Shown here: positions 16,308 to 25,915 of the stretch, piece by piece
Layout of the letters: each line of letters starts with the position of its first letter
Position numbering within the stretch: position 1 is the first letter of the stretch
Assembly: GCF_017569185.1 (NCBI RefSeq)
Contig: NZ_CP071869.1
Coordinates: 1-64,000 of the forward strand
Length of the DNA stretch: 64,000 nt
DNA from: Polaribacter cellanae
Lineage (GTDB): Bacteria > Bacteroidota > Bacteroidia > Flavobacteriales > Flavobacteriaceae
Reading direction: 5' to 3'
The notes under the pieces: generated by a model
Databases searched by the model: none
What the model was told of the DNA's origin: nothing
What the model saw: the letters and a program-made list of their open reading frames with translations, nothing else
Made by a program: the position numbers and the translations under genes

Positions 16308-16907
16308 TTATTCTTGTTTTTTTGCAACAATATGAAAAACGTGCCAAAACTTTTCTTTTCCCGACAGAGTCTTGCCATTTTTGGCAGTTTCCTCGAAATA
16401 TAATAATTCAAACTCTTCAAATAATTTTTTTACGGCTTCCATGTTATGAAAGGTCATATCACTATTAGAACTCCATGAATCCTTTGGACCAAAAAAATGC
16501 CCACAAAAAAAACCTTCGGGATTGATACAACTGGTGATATTAGACCAAAGTTTTTCAAATTTATTCGGATGACAAAAAGGTAAAGAAAAAGAAGCGTTGA
16601 CCAAGTCAGCAGAAGGGAGCTCATCCAAACTTTCAAAAGATGAATTTTGAAAACTAAATACTACTAGATGTTTAGAACTTATATGCTTTTGTAGAAGTAG
16701 TGAAGCGTTGGAGTCCTTATCTATTGCCAATACGTTGAATCCTTCCTCCAACAATGCAAAAGTATCTATACCATTACCGCATCCTAAATCAATTGCCTTC
16801 AAATTCTTTAACCTATCCTTACGAGACATAAAATCCAAAGTTTGGCTCAAAGTATGAGCAGGAGGGTGTTTTTCTTTACTTAATTTATCGTAGTGTGCTT
16901 TCCACAT
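16308..16907 (-). CDS. Class I SAM-dependent methyltransferase
   Basis: This 199-aa protein has motif I AIDLGCGNGIDT at about 38-49, motif II near NVLAIDKDSNAS, and motif post-II ADLVNASFSLPFC, as in TehB/UbiE-like small-molecule methylases. It is convergent with the MATE gene, 10 bases away. It may belong to the island functionally, for example by modifying a small molecule or peptide, but it has its own promoter direction and could be unrelated. Confidence 0.8.
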   Translation of the reverse strand: MWKAHYDKLSKEKHPPAHTLSQTLDFMSRKDRLKNLKAIDLGCGNGIDTFALLEEGFNVLAIDKDSNASLLLQKHISSKHLVVFSFQNSSFESLDELPSADLVNASFSLPFCHPNKFEKLWSNITSCINPEGFFCGHFFGPKDSWSSNSDMTFHNMEAVKKLFEEFELLYFEETAKNGKTLSGKEKFWHVFHIVAKKQE

Positions 16908-17102
16908 CTTGTAGTTCTTCTTAGTAAGAAGTAAAGATAATGAAGTTATTCTTTTTTAAAGTAATATATGAACTGTTCTGTATCATAATTCTCTTTCAAA
17001 TTTTTATTTTTGATGCTTTACTATATTTATTTTCAATTATCTACTTCTATTTTGCAAGTATAAAATCAAAGTCTTTAACGCCATAAAAGTAGATATTAAC
17101 CC

Positions 17103-17152
17103 TTTTATTTAGATTATATTAACATAATTTTTAGTTTATTTTAGTAAGTTTG
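17103..17152 (+). promoter_or_regulatory. Promoter of the second HCxxC protein, duplicate of 5307-5356
   Basis: This is the second copy of the 50-base block, 46 of 50 identical with 5307-5356. It ends in the -7 element TAAGTTTG (17145-17152), and the GTG start follows 5 bases later. Conservation of the upstream half (TTTAGATTATATTAACATAAT) in both copies suggests a shared regulator site. Confidence 0.7.
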
Positions 17153-17157
17153 TGTTA

Positions 17158-17466
17158 GTGAAAAATGGTGGTTTAAAAAATAGCATTACCTGTGTGTTCC
17201 TTGTTCTTTTCATTTCTATGAAAATGACAGGGCTTCATATATTATCACATACTGATGATAAGGATCATGCCTTGCACTGTACTATTTGTAACCATGCCAT
17301 TACACATAATTTAACTCCAATATTTACTTCTGATTCACAGGATTTCGCAATTGAAATTACTGAATATACTATTCAGGGAGAAAGTATCAAAAGCTACAAT
17401 TTTATTACCTTAAGCAACTTTGCTTCTGGTCAGCTTTTTTCTCGTCCTCCTCCTTCTTTACTTTAA
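17158..17466 (+). CDS. Small single-span membrane protein with HCxxC motif (copy 2)
   Basis: This 102-aa protein starts at GTG 17158, chosen because it aligns exactly with the ATG of copy 1 (KNG-LKNSIT). It has one membrane helix (about 10-25), the motif HCTICNHAI (about 41-49) preceded by HTDDKDHAL, and the tail LFSRPPPSLL. Both copies keep identical length. It precedes the second outer-membrane receptor by 449 bases. A metal-sensing or metal-handling role is inferred from the HCxxC site. Confidence 0.75.
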   Translation: MKNGGLKNSITCVFLVLFISMKMTGLHILSHTDDKDHALHCTICNHAITHNLTPIFTSDSQDFAIEITEYTIQGESIKSYNFITLSNFASGQLFSRPPPSLL

Positions 17467-17915
17467 GTTTCCTTTTCAATTTTAATGAGTAAAGAAGAAG
17501 TTATACTCCATATTTTTAATTTGTGTTGTTCTTTAATTGGCTAACCTAACCCAACTATTGATAAAAGTTGCGATTTATAATAACATTGGGTTTTAATAAT
17601 TTATATGTTTATGCTTCTACATATTATGGACATGGAATTCAATTAATATTTTAAATTTTCCAGAAAAATAGCCTCTTTGTATGGTTATAATAAAAATAAT
17701 CCTGTATGCTATTTTGTGCTTCAAAAGATATATTCTAACTCTTTACTTTTTATTTAAAATACATATTGTCAATACAAGTCGTAAACATAATGTTTGCTTG
17801 TAATTAAAACTAGAAGTCAACATTGTAGACTTTTATTAAAAACACCGATTTACATTACCTAATGCTTGAAGCGACTGAGACAGAAAACACATTTTAAAAA
17901 CATTCAACTATAATT
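17467..17915. other. Gene-free region before the second receptor
   Basis: I see no gene, no Cys-peptide like that at 6108 and no strong hairpin in these 449 bases. The region is AT-rich and presumably holds the receptor's promoter. Confidence 0.4.
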
Positions 17916-20282
17916 ATGGCATCTTATATTAAAACAACTCTATTGTATTTTTTAGGATTTTTTCCTTGTTTTATTTTTTCACAGGAACTTGAAATCTATG
18001 GAATAGTAACAGACATCGAAAACCAGGCTCTACCTGGAGTAACTATTTCTATAAAAGGAACTAATCAAGGAACACTTACCGATTTGGACGGTAGATATTC
18101 TATAAAAACTTCTGCAGGAAGTATCTTGGTGTTTTCTTATATGGGAATGACAACTGAAGAAAAAGAGGTAAAAGACCAAACAAATTTAAATATAATATTG
18201 AAAGAAGACTCTCAATCATTAGACGAAGTGGTCGTTACCTTTAAGGTACCTCTTATAGAAGCAGATAAAGGGAAATTAACCTTCAACCTTAAAAACTCGG
18301 CACTAACAACAGGACAGACAGCTCTTGATATGCTTAAAAAATTACCAGGCGTAAGTGTGAATCAAAACGATAATATCTTGTTTAGAGGAGCATCTGGCAT
18401 CAATGTCATGATTGACGGAAAGATGACCTATTTATCTGGAAGCCAGCTATCCAATTTATTGAAAGGAATGAGTGCAGAAGATATCAATAAGATAGAGCTA
18501 ATCACCTCACCTACGGCTGAATTTGATGCCGCTGGTAATTCGGGAATTATCAATATTATACCCATAAAAAAATTAAAAAAAGGCTATGCCGTAGATTTAC
18601 GTACCACTCTTTCAAAAGGAGAATATTGGATGACCAACCAAAACATATCGGCTAGCCTTCGTACCAAAAAAATAAACCTGTATGGTTCTCTTGATTACAA
18701 TACACCACACAAGTTTTTTCAAAGTAAAAGCGGAAACAGCATAAATGAAGGTAGAAATACTTTTCGTCTCAATCGTAAAAATGAAAAAACTTATAAAATT
18801 AAGTATTATACTTGGCGGCTTGGAACCGATTGGCAGTTTTTGCCCAAACACAATCTAGGAGTAAGCTATCATGGCTATCTTGATGATTTTAAAAGCTTCA
18901 ATTATTCTACAGTAAATAAGGTTGATCATTCGGGGGAGTTACAATCGTATATTCTTTCAGACAACAATATTATCGAGCCTTATCATTATGATGCGATAAG
19001 TATCCGTTATACATTTGATATAGATTCTTTGGGTAAAAAAATAACAGCCGATGCCAATTATACTTCCTACCGAAATTATTCGGATGGGTTACTGAAAACC
19101 GATAATTATGATGCAAACCAAAACAAACAAAATACAGATATACTTAAGTCTCACCAACCTGGATTCGTCGAAATTATTTCTGCTCAAGCCGATGCCGATT
19201 TGCCGTTTAAAGAATACTCCATTAAAACAGGTGTAAAATATGCCGAGGTAGAAAATGATAATCAATATCGATTTGATTCATTTCAGCAGGGAAAATATGT
19301 TAAAATAAAAGATTTAAGCAATCATTTTAAATATAAAGAACGTATTGCTGCAGCTTATTTGTTGGGTTCAAAAAAAATTAACAAAACAACAATTGATGCT
19401 GGCTTACGCCTGGAGTATACTCGTGCTGAAGGTTACACAGTAAAAGAGAGGATTGCTAACGAATGGGAATATACAAAGCTATTTCCATCTCTTTCTATTG
19501 GGCAAATTATTAATGAAGACCATAAAATGGACTTTTCGCTCAGCAGACGTATTAACCGCCCATCCTACAGTGATCTAAACCCTGTGCGTTGGTACAATGA
19601 CCAATATTTTTATTTTTCTGGAAATCCAAATCTGGTTCCTGAATTGGCTTGGATTTATTCACTTACCTATAGTCTGAAAAACAAGTATATTTTTTCTGCT
19701 ATTTATAACCAAAGCCTCAATTTCATAAACCGAAGACTGTCTATAGATAATAACGGCACAACGATTAAGAGTCAAAGCGATAATTTTGGCAATCGTCATC
19801 GTTTTGATTTTACAGTATCAACACCTTTTAAGTTATATCCATTTTGGGATATACTTTTCTTTTCAGACATCAGTTATACTACATATCCTATATCAGAGCT
19901 TTCGGGTGAAAAAAAGCTATCGAAATGGGCAGCAACACTAATGTTGCAACAGGATATCTCCTTGCCAAATGATTATAAAATTAACCTTTCCGCAAAATGG
20001 TTTTCCTCTGAATTGCTTGGTATCTATAGTTCGCAACCTGCAGGTTATGTTGATTTCGGTATCAAAAAATCATTTTTTAATAAGAATCTCGTTGCCCAGT
20101 TTACCATAAGTGACATTTTTAATACCAACCGTTATCAAGCGTACTCACTAAGTGATATTATAGACTATCGTTATAACGACAAACCCGATTCAAGAAGATT
20201 TGGACTTACATTACTTTACCATTTAGGAGGCAATCTTGTAAAAGAAAAAAGTGGTAAAACAGATGAGCAAAAACGTTTGTGA
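17916..20282 (+). CDS. Outer-membrane beta-barrel / TonB-dependent receptor family protein
   Basis: This 788-aa protein has a signal peptide ending near PCFIFSQ (about 22). A carboxypeptidase-regulatory-like domain follows (GIVTDIENQALPGVTISIKG, about 28-100), then a plug-like region (LKKLPGVSVNQNDNILFRGAS near 147) and a barrel of the outer-membrane beta-barrel family that ends LGGNLVKEKS. Motifs such as RRINRPSYSDLNP and SGNPNLVPE are typical of this Bacteroidota group. It is paired with the upstream HCxxC protein. It closes the island. Its substrate is unknown. Confidence 0.87.
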   Translation: MASYIKTTLLYFLGFFPCFIFSQELEIYGIVTDIENQALPGVTISIKGTNQGTLTDLDGRYSIKTSAGSILVFSYMGMTTEEKEVKDQTNLNIILKEDSQSLDEVVVTFKVPLIEADKGKLTFNLKNSALTTGQTALDMLKKLPGVSVNQNDNILFRGASGINVMIDGKMTYLSGSQLSNLLKGMSAEDINKIELITSPTAEFDAAGNSGIINIIPIKKLKKGYAVDLRTTLSKGEYWMTNQNISASLRTKKINLYGSLDYNTPHKFFQSKSGNSINEGRNTFRLNRKNEKTYKIKYYTWRLGTDWQFLPKHNLGVSYHGYLDDFKSFNYSTVNKVDHSGELQSYILSDNNIIEPYHYDAISIRYTFDIDSLGKKITADANYTSYRNYSDGLLKTDNYDANQNKQNTDILKSHQPGFVEIISAQADADLPFKEYSIKTGVKYAEVENDNQYRFDSFQQGKYVKIKDLSNHFKYKERIAAAYLLGSKKINKTTIDAGLRLEYTRAEGYTVKERIANEWEYTKLFPSLSIGQIINEDHKMDFSLSRRINRPSYSDLNPVRWYNDQYFYFSGNPNLVPELAWIYSLTYSLKNKYIFSAIYNQSLNFINRRLSIDNNGTTIKSQSDNFGNRHRFDFTVSTPFKLYPFWDILFFSDISYTTYPISELSGEKKLSKWAATLMLQQDISLPNDYKINLSAKWFSSELLGIYSSQPAGYVDFGIKKSFFNKNLVAQFTISDIFNTNRYQAYSLSDIIDYRYNDKPDSRRFGLTLLYHLGGNLVKEKSGKTDEQKRL

Positions 20283-20435
20283 TTTTTTGAATAGTAAAAC
20301 TTATGCACTAATCCATAGCGAATAAATGTATAAAAAACGTTTAAATAATTTTGATTGAGGTGAGTAAATATTAAAAAGATGGTTAATAACCTCTCTATTT
20401 TAGAGATGGAAACTGATGTTGCTTTACAGCAACTG

Positions 20436-20448
20436 AATACTGCCTACT
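20436..20448. repeat. Short repeat AATACTGCCTACT (copy 1)
   Basis: The 13-mer recurs exactly at 41085-41097. I have the impression of a dispersed flavobacterial intergenic repeat; only these two copies were seen here. It overlaps the 3' end of the monooxygenase gene. Confidence 0.4.
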
Positions 20449-20740
20449 GAAGACTTTCCTTCTTATCTACACTCCAAGCTTCAGGTTTATCATTAAATAA
20501 AACCTTTGTTTTCGCCCAGACAGATTTAAAAAGTTCTGAATTTCTATAATTTTCTAAATCTAGCTCATTTTCCCAATAAGAATACGTAAAAAATATTTCA
20601 GGATTTGTTTTATCTTGATATAATTCTAATAATTTACAACCATTCGAATTTCTAATAAATTCTTTTTTTTCTTCAAAAATAGCCGAAAATTCTTCGATGT
20701 ATTTTGAGTGAAAACTCATTTTTACGATTCTTACAAACAT
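20444..20740 (-). CDS. Antibiotic biosynthesis monooxygenase (ABM) domain protein
   Basis: This 98-aa single-domain protein of the dimeric alpha-beta barrel fold begins MFVRIVKMSF and has the pattern CKLLELYQDKTNPEIFFTYSYWEN, then LENYRNSELFKSVW. Despite the family name, such proteins are usually quinol monooxygenase-like or heme-related small enzymes. It lies 9 bases behind the SAM hydrolase gene and is probably co-transcribed. Confidence 0.85.
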   Translation of the reverse strand: MFVRIVKMSFHSKYIEEFSAIFEEKKEFIRNSNGCKLLELYQDKTNPEIFFTYSYWENELDLENYRNSELFKSVWAKTKVLFNDKPEAWSVDKKESLQ

Positions 20741-20749
20741 AAAATTAAT

Positions 20750-21610
20750 TTAAGATAAAGGAGAAAAATTAGGTGTAGAGTCTTTAAAGAATTCAATAAT
20801 AATAGAATCTCTATATTCCAAGCCTAAAAGAGAAGAAGCGCCACCAACAGTATGTAAATTACTTCTATAAATAGCAATTTCTAAAAGACCAGCAGCATTA
20901 AAAATAGCCAATTTTTGCCCATCATATTGATGGTTTTCAGGAGAACTATTTCTAGTTATTTCGTTGTATTTTGTAAAAATTTTATTAAAAGAATAACGTC
21001 TTGCAGTTACTTTAAATATTCTTCCTTTACCAATATCGTTAAACATTTTTTTGCTAATATTTGTAATTACATTTCCATAATTATCCACATAAATAACACC
21101 ACCAATTATTTGATTTTGTGTATGATTTACTTTTGGTTGAATTTCAACTAACTTTTTAAATTCTGTAATTTCTTTTCCTATTACAGTTAAATTTCCACCT
21201 CTGGCAATAAAACAAGCAACTTGAACAAAAACATCTAAAACAGGAAAACTACTTTCTATACGATCGTGAATATTTATTTCAACAATTTTGGTTGGATGAA
21301 TCTCGGAGGCAATCATAGAAATTAAACCATTATCAGGACAAACAAAAAAATGCCCATCCAACTCCAAAGCAATATGTTTGTTCTCTTCGCTCAATTCCGA
21401 ATCAACTCCCACAATATGTATCGTTCCTTTTGGGAAACTTTTGTAAGAATTTTTTAAAATGTATGCAGTTTCTGTAATGTTAAAAGGCGTTATTTCGTGA
21501 GTTATATCAACGATTTTCGCATTCTCTAATTCAGAATAAATAGCACCTTTTACAGCCCCCACAAAGTGGTCTTTGGTTCCAAAATCTGTAGTTAAAGTAA
21601 TTAGAGACAT
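20750..21610 (-). CDS. SAM hydrolase / SAM hydroxide adenosyltransferase (DUF62)
   Basis: This 286-aa protein begins LITLTTDFGTKDHFVGAVKG (DxGxxDxxVG pattern). It shows VDITHEITPFN, FVCPDNGLIS and VDNYGNVITNIS, all hallmarks of the DUF62 family, which cleaves S-adenosylmethionine to adenosine and methionine using hydroxide. It is divergent from phoH. Confidence 0.93.
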   Translation of the reverse strand: MSLITLTTDFGTKDHFVGAVKGAIYSELENAKIVDITHEITPFNITETAYILKNSYKSFPKGTIHIVGVDSELSEENKHIALELDGHFFVCPDNGLISMIASEIHPTKIVEINIHDRIESSFPVLDVFVQVACFIARGGNLTVIGKEITEFKKLVEIQPKVNHTQNQIIGGVIYVDNYGNVITNISKKMFNDIGKGRIFKVTARRYSFNKIFTKYNEITRNSSPENHQYDGQKLAIFNAAGLLEIAIYRSNLHTVGGASSLLGLEYRDSIIIEFFKDSTPNFSPLS

Positions 21611-21738
21611 TAAAATTTTGCTGTTAATTAATTGTGTAAAAGTTGTTAACTATTTAACGCAAATCTAATCAATTTAGCAATTTTATTCGCTATTTTTAGT
21701 TGAAATAAAATTGTCATCAACCTATAAAAAATAAACAT

Positions 21739-22692
21739 TTGAACGAACGCATTATAGAACTTACAGAGATTAATCCTGGAGAGTTTTTTGGAGCTCAAAA
21801 TAGCACCATAGAACAGCTTAAAAGATATTTCCCGAAAATTAAAATTGTAGCACGTGGCTCCAAAATGAAGATTTATGGAGAATCGGATCTTTTAGATGAA
21901 TTTGAAATTAGAATCGAAAGACTCATAAAATATTATAAAAGATATAATAAGTTAGACGAAAATAGTATTGAACGCATTTTAACTTCCTCTGGAAACGATG
22001 AAAAGAATGCAGTTTCCAAAAAAGCAAAAGATGTTTTAGTACATGGAGTTAGTGGAAGATTGATAAAACCACAAACCGAGAATCAGCGTAAAATGGTTGC
22101 TTTGATGGAGAGAAACGACATGCTTTTTGCTGTTGGGCCTGCAGGAACAGGGAAAACTTACACAGCAGTTGCTTTGGCTGTAAAAGCGTTGAAAGAAAAA
22201 GAAGTTCGTAGAATTATTTTAACAAGACCAGCTGTAGAATCTGGAGAAAATTTAGGATTTCTTCCAGGAGATTTAAAAGAGAAATTAGATCCTTATATGC
22301 AACCTTTGTATGATGCTTTAAGAGATATGATTCCTCATGAACGTTTAGAATCTCATTTAGAAAAAGGCATAATTCAAATAGCACCTTTGGCATTTATGCG
22401 TGGTAGAACTTTAGACAATGCATTTGTAATCTTAGATGAAGCACAAAATACAACCCACAATCAAATGAAAATGTTTTTAACGAGAATGGGTAAAAGTGCT
22501 AAGTTTATAATTACTGGAGATCCTGGGCAAATAGATTTGCCAAGAAAACAAGTTTCTGGCTTAAAAGAATCTTTACTGGCTTTAAAAGATATCGATGGAA
22601 TTGCACAAGTATATTTAGATGATAAAGATGTTGTAAGGCATAAATTGGTAAAGAAAATTATTACTGCTTATAAAAGTATAGAGACAGAATAA
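21739..22692 (+). CDS. PhoH family ATPase
   Basis: This 317-aa cytoplasmic P-loop protein has an N-terminal KH-like region (about 1-70) and then the PhoH domain with Walker A GPAGTGKTY (133-141), LTRPAVESGENLGFLPGD, and Walker B FVILDEAQN. Related proteins are implicated in RNA metabolism. The start codon is TTG (21739); the first ATG would remove the N-terminal domain. purC follows. Confidence 0.95.
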   Translation: MNERIIELTEINPGEFFGAQNSTIEQLKRYFPKIKIVARGSKMKIYGESDLLDEFEIRIERLIKYYKRYNKLDENSIERILTSSGNDEKNAVSKKAKDVLVHGVSGRLIKPQTENQRKMVALMERNDMLFAVGPAGTGKTYTAVALAVKALKEKEVRRIILTRPAVESGENLGFLPGDLKEKLDPYMQPLYDALRDMIPHERLESHLEKGIIQIAPLAFMRGRTLDNAFVILDEAQNTTHNQMKMFLTRMGKSAKFIITGDPGQIDLPRKQVSGLKESLLALKDIDGIAQVYLDDKDVVRHKLVKKIITAYKSIETE

Positions 22693-22847
22693 AAGAAAGC
22701 TCCTTTAATTCCCTAAAAGGGAAAATTTTTGCGCACTAAGTGTGAAAAAAAGAGTTGGATTTAAAGCAAAATAAAACGTTTGAAAAAGAAGAAAAAATAA
22801 CTTTTTAAATCACTATTTTTGCAACAACAAACAACACAACCATTATA

Positions 22848-23798
22848 ATGAATACAATTAACGAAACGAATTTTAAGTTTCCGAATCAAAAATCTGTTTA
22901 CAAAGGAAAAGTAAGAGAGGTTTACAATATTAATAACGAACTTTTGGTAATGATTGCAACAGACAGGCTTTCTGCTTTCGATGTTATTTTACCACGTCAA
23001 ATTCCTTTTAAAGGGCAAATATTAAACCAAATTGCAACCAAAATGATGAACGACACAGCAGACGTTGTGCCAAATTGGTTAATTGCAAATCCAGATGAAA
23101 ACGTTGCAGTTGGGCACTTATGTGAACCTTTTAAAGTAGAAATGGTAATTCGTGGTTATTTATCGGGGCATGCTGCTCGTGAATATAAAGTAGGAAAAAG
23201 AGTTTTGTGTGGTGTTGAAATGCCAGAAGGTTTAAAGGAAAATGATAAATTTCCAAAACCAATAATTACACCATCAACAAAAGCGGAAAATGGCGAACAT
23301 GATGAAGATATTTCTCGTGAAGACATTCTAAAAAATAGCATTGTTTCGGAAGAAGATTATGTAGTTTTAGAAGATTACACCAAAAAATTGTTTCAAAGAG
23401 GAACAGAAATAGCTGCAAAAAGAGGATTGATTTTAGTAGATACTAAATACGAATTCGGAAAAACAAAAGATGGTAAAATCGTTTTAATAGACGAGATTCA
23501 TACACCAGATTCTTCAAGATATTTTTATGCTGATGGCTATCAAGAAAGACAAAATAAAGAAGAATCTCAAAAACAATTGTCGAAAGAATTTGTAAGACAA
23601 TGGTTGATAGATAATGGTTTTCAAGGAAAGGAAAATCAGCAAATACCAGAAATGTCTGACGAAAAAATTACAGAGATTTCAAATAGATACATAGAATTAT
23701 ACGAACAAATTACTGGAGAAACTTTTGTAAAAGCTTCCACAGAAAATGTACTAAATAGAATCGAAGAGAATGTGAATTTTTTTTTGAAGTCTAATTAG
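22848..23798 (+). CDS. purC: Phosphoribosylaminoimidazole-succinocarboxamide synthase (SAICAR synthetase)
   Basis: This is step eight of IMP synthesis: CAIR plus aspartate and ATP gives SAICAR. At 316 aa it shows [10 protein letters not shown] near the N-terminus, [24 protein letters not shown], and [15 protein letters not shown] (SAICAR signature). It is a full-length long-form enzyme. It is 155 bases downstream of phoH. Confidence 0.97.
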   Translation: MNTINETNFKFPNQKSVYKGKVREVYNINNELLVMIATDRLSAFDVILPRQIPFKGQILNQIATKMMNDTADVVPNWLIANPDENVAVGHLCEPFKVEMVIRGYLSGHAAREYKVGKRVLCGVEMPEGLKENDKFPKPIITPSTKAENGEHDEDISREDILKNSIVSEEDYVVLEDYTKKLFQRGTEIAAKRGLILVDTKYEFGKTKDGKIVLIDEIHTPDSSRYFYADGYQERQNKEESQKQLSKEFVRQWLIDNGFQGKENQQIPEMSDEKITEISNRYIELYEQITGETFVKASTENVLNRIEENVNFFLKSN

Positions 23799-23810
23799 AG
23801 AGTAAAACCT

Positions 23811-23863
23811 CTCGACTGCGCTCGAGGAGGAGACAAATGTGTGTCTGTTCGAGCGCAGTCGAG
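23811..23863. repeat. Palindromic REP-like repeat (CTCGACTGCGCTCGA)
   Basis: The arms CTCGACTGCGCTCGA (23811-23825) and TCGAGCGCAGTCGAG (23849-23863) are a perfect 15-base inverted repeat, with an inner GACA...TGTC pair. The G+C is far above the surroundings. It resembles the dispersed palindromes of Flavobacteriaceae intergenic regions and may also act as a terminator for purC. Confidence 0.75.
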
Positions 23864-23920
23864 AACTAATAATAAATATCTTATTTAACTAAATATTATT
23901 GAGATTAAAAACAAACAACA

Positions 23921-25114
23921 ATGATTATAGAACCAAGAACAAGAGGCTTTATCTGTTTAACTTCACATCCAACAGGTTGTGCACAAAACGTAAAAAATCA
24001 AATAGAATATGTAAAATCGAAAGGAAAAATCGAAGGTGCTAAAAAAGTATTAGTCATTGGTGCTTCCACAGGTTTTGGCTTGGCAAGTAGAATTACAAGT
24101 GCTTTCGGTTCTGACGCAGCAACAATTGGTGTGTTTTTCGATAAACCTTCCACAGAAGGAAGGCCAGGTTCACCAGGCTATTACAACACAGCTGCTTTTG
24201 AGAAAGAGGCACACAAAGCTGGTTTGTATGCAAAAAGCATCAATGGAGATGCATTTTCTAACGAAATAAAACAACAAGTTGTAGATTTAATCAAGCAAGA
24301 TTTAGGTCAAGTAGATTTGGTAATTTACAGTTTGGCTTCGCCAGTAAGAACACATCCAGATACTGGAAAAAGATACAAATCGGTTTTAAAACCAATTGGA
24401 GAGGTTTTTACAAATAAAACAGTAGATTTTCATACAGGAAAAGTATCGGAAATTTCAATAAATCCTGCAGAAGGAGATGATATTGAAAATACTGTAACAG
24501 TAATGGGTGGTGAAGACTGGAAAATGTGGATGGATATTTTAAAAGCAGAAAACGTACTTTCTGAAGGAGCAACCACAGTTGCCTATTCTTACATTGGCCC
24601 AGATGTAACTAAACCAGTTTACAGAAATGGAACTATTGGTGCAGCAAAAGACCATTTAGAAGCAACTGCTTTTAAAATTACAGACGAATTAAAATCAATT
24701 GGAGGAAAAGCCTATGTTTCTGTAAATAAAGCATTGGTAACGCAAGCGAGTTCTGCAATTCCAGTAATTCCTTTATATATTTCTTTGTTATATAAAGTGA
24801 TGAAAGAAAAAGGAATTCACGAAGGTTGTATAGAACAAATTCAGCGTTTGTACAGCGAAAGATTATATACAGGTGAAGAAATTCCTTTAGATGAAAAAGG
24901 AAGAATAAGAATCGACGATTGGGAAATGTATGAAGATGTGCAAGAAGAAGTTATGGAACTTTGGAAAACTGCAACCACCGAAAATTTATCAGAAATTGGA
25001 GATTTAGAGGGCTATAGCAACGATTTTTATAATTTATTCGGATTTAAAGTTCCAGGAGTAAATTATGATAAAGATGTAAACGAAATGGTAGAAATACCAA
25101 GTGAAAACAACTAA
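23921..25114 (+). CDS. fabV: Trans-2-enoyl-CoA / enoyl-ACP reductase FabV
   Basis: This 397-aa NADH-dependent reductase performs the last step of a fatty-acid elongation cycle. It has the cofactor loop GASTGFG (48-54) and the FabV catalytic pair Y234-x8-K243 in VYRNGTIGAAKDH; AYSYIGPD lies just before. The C-terminal FGFKVPGVNY is typical. It lies next to an exported phosphodiesterase-fold gene (2 bases). Confidence 0.96.
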   Translation: MIIEPRTRGFICLTSHPTGCAQNVKNQIEYVKSKGKIEGAKKVLVIGASTGFGLASRITSAFGSDAATIGVFFDKPSTEGRPGSPGYYNTAAFEKEAHKAGLYAKSINGDAFSNEIKQQVVDLIKQDLGQVDLVIYSLASPVRTHPDTGKRYKSVLKPIGEVFTNKTVDFHTGKVSEISINPAEGDDIENTVTVMGGEDWKMWMDILKAENVLSEGATTVAYSYIGPDVTKPVYRNGTIGAAKDHLEATAFKITDELKSIGGKAYVSVNKALVTQASSAIPVIPLYISLLYKVMKEKGIHEGCIEQIQRLYSERLYTGEEIPLDEKGRIRIDDWEMYEDVQEEVMELWKTATTENLSEIGDLEGYSNDFYNLFGFKVPGVNYDKDVNEMVEIPSENN

Positions 25115-25116
25115 AA

Positions 25117-25911
25117 ATGACAAAAAAAATAATATCATTTTTATTTCTTTTTCTTTTTTGTGGAACACTTTTTGCTCAAAAAAAAGAAGAAAAGAAAGTG
25201 GTTGTAAAAGTGCTGAGTTTTAATATTCTGCATGGTGCAACAACCAATGGAAGTTTCGATTTAGATATTATTGCAAATGTTATTAAAAAAGCAGATGCAG
25301 ATTTTGTTTCGCTCCAAGAAGTAGATTTTAAAACCAATAGAGCCAAAAAGTACGATTTGCCAACAGAGTTGGGCTATCGTACTAAAATGGCGTCTGTTTT
25401 TGGAAGAGCCATGTTTTACGATGGAGGAGAATATGGAGAAGGAGTGCTTTCTAAATCTTCTTTTTTATCCACAAGAAATATAGCTTTACCTTATTCAAAA
25501 GAGAATGAGCCAAGAGCTGCTTTAGAAGTAACAACAGTTTTAAAATCTGGCGATACAATTTCATTTATCGGAACTCATTTAGATCATTTAAAAGATAATA
25601 CAGATAGGGTTTTACAAGCAAAAGCAATTAATAAAACATTTAGAAATAACAAATACCCTACAATTTTATCAGGAGATTTAAATGATACTCCTCATAGCAA
25701 TTCCATAAATATTTTAGAATCTTTTTGGAAAGCTTCTTATAATAAGCAAAATCCACTTTTAACTTTTCCATCAAATAAACCGATTAAAAAGATAGACTAC
25801 GTATTATTTTATCCAAGAAATAGATGGAAGATAGTTTCGAAAGAAACTATTTGCGATACTATTGCTTCCGATCATTGTGCATACTTAGTTGCTTTAGAAT
25901 TAGTTAAATAA
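25117..25911 (+). CDS. Exported endonuclease/exonuclease/phosphatase family protein
   Basis: This 264-aa protein has a signal peptide ending GTLFAQ (about 21). The EEP fold motifs are VLSFNILHG, SLQEVDF (catalytic Glu), GTHLDHL, SGDLNDTP and SDHCAYLV (catalytic His). It is a secreted phosphoesterase; the substrate may be nucleic acid, lipid or inositol phosphate and cannot be told apart here. Confidence 0.9.
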   Translation: MTKKIISFLFLFLFCGTLFAQKKEEKKVVVKVLSFNILHGATTNGSFDLDIIANVIKKADADFVSLQEVDFKTNRAKKYDLPTELGYRTKMASVFGRAMFYDGGEYGEGVLSKSSFLSTRNIALPYSKENEPRAALEVTTVLKSGDTISFIGTHLDHLKDNTDRVLQAKAINKTFRNNKYPTILSGDLNDTPHSNSINILESFWKASYNKQNPLLTFPSNKPIKKIDYVLFYPRNRWKIVSKETICDTIASDHCAYLVALELVK

Positions 25912-25915
25912 CTAT

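Noticed and set aside
21081..25473. DnaA-box-like TTATCCACA at 21081-21089 and 25465-25473
   Set aside because: Single copies inside coding sequences, not clustered; no origin can be called in the window.
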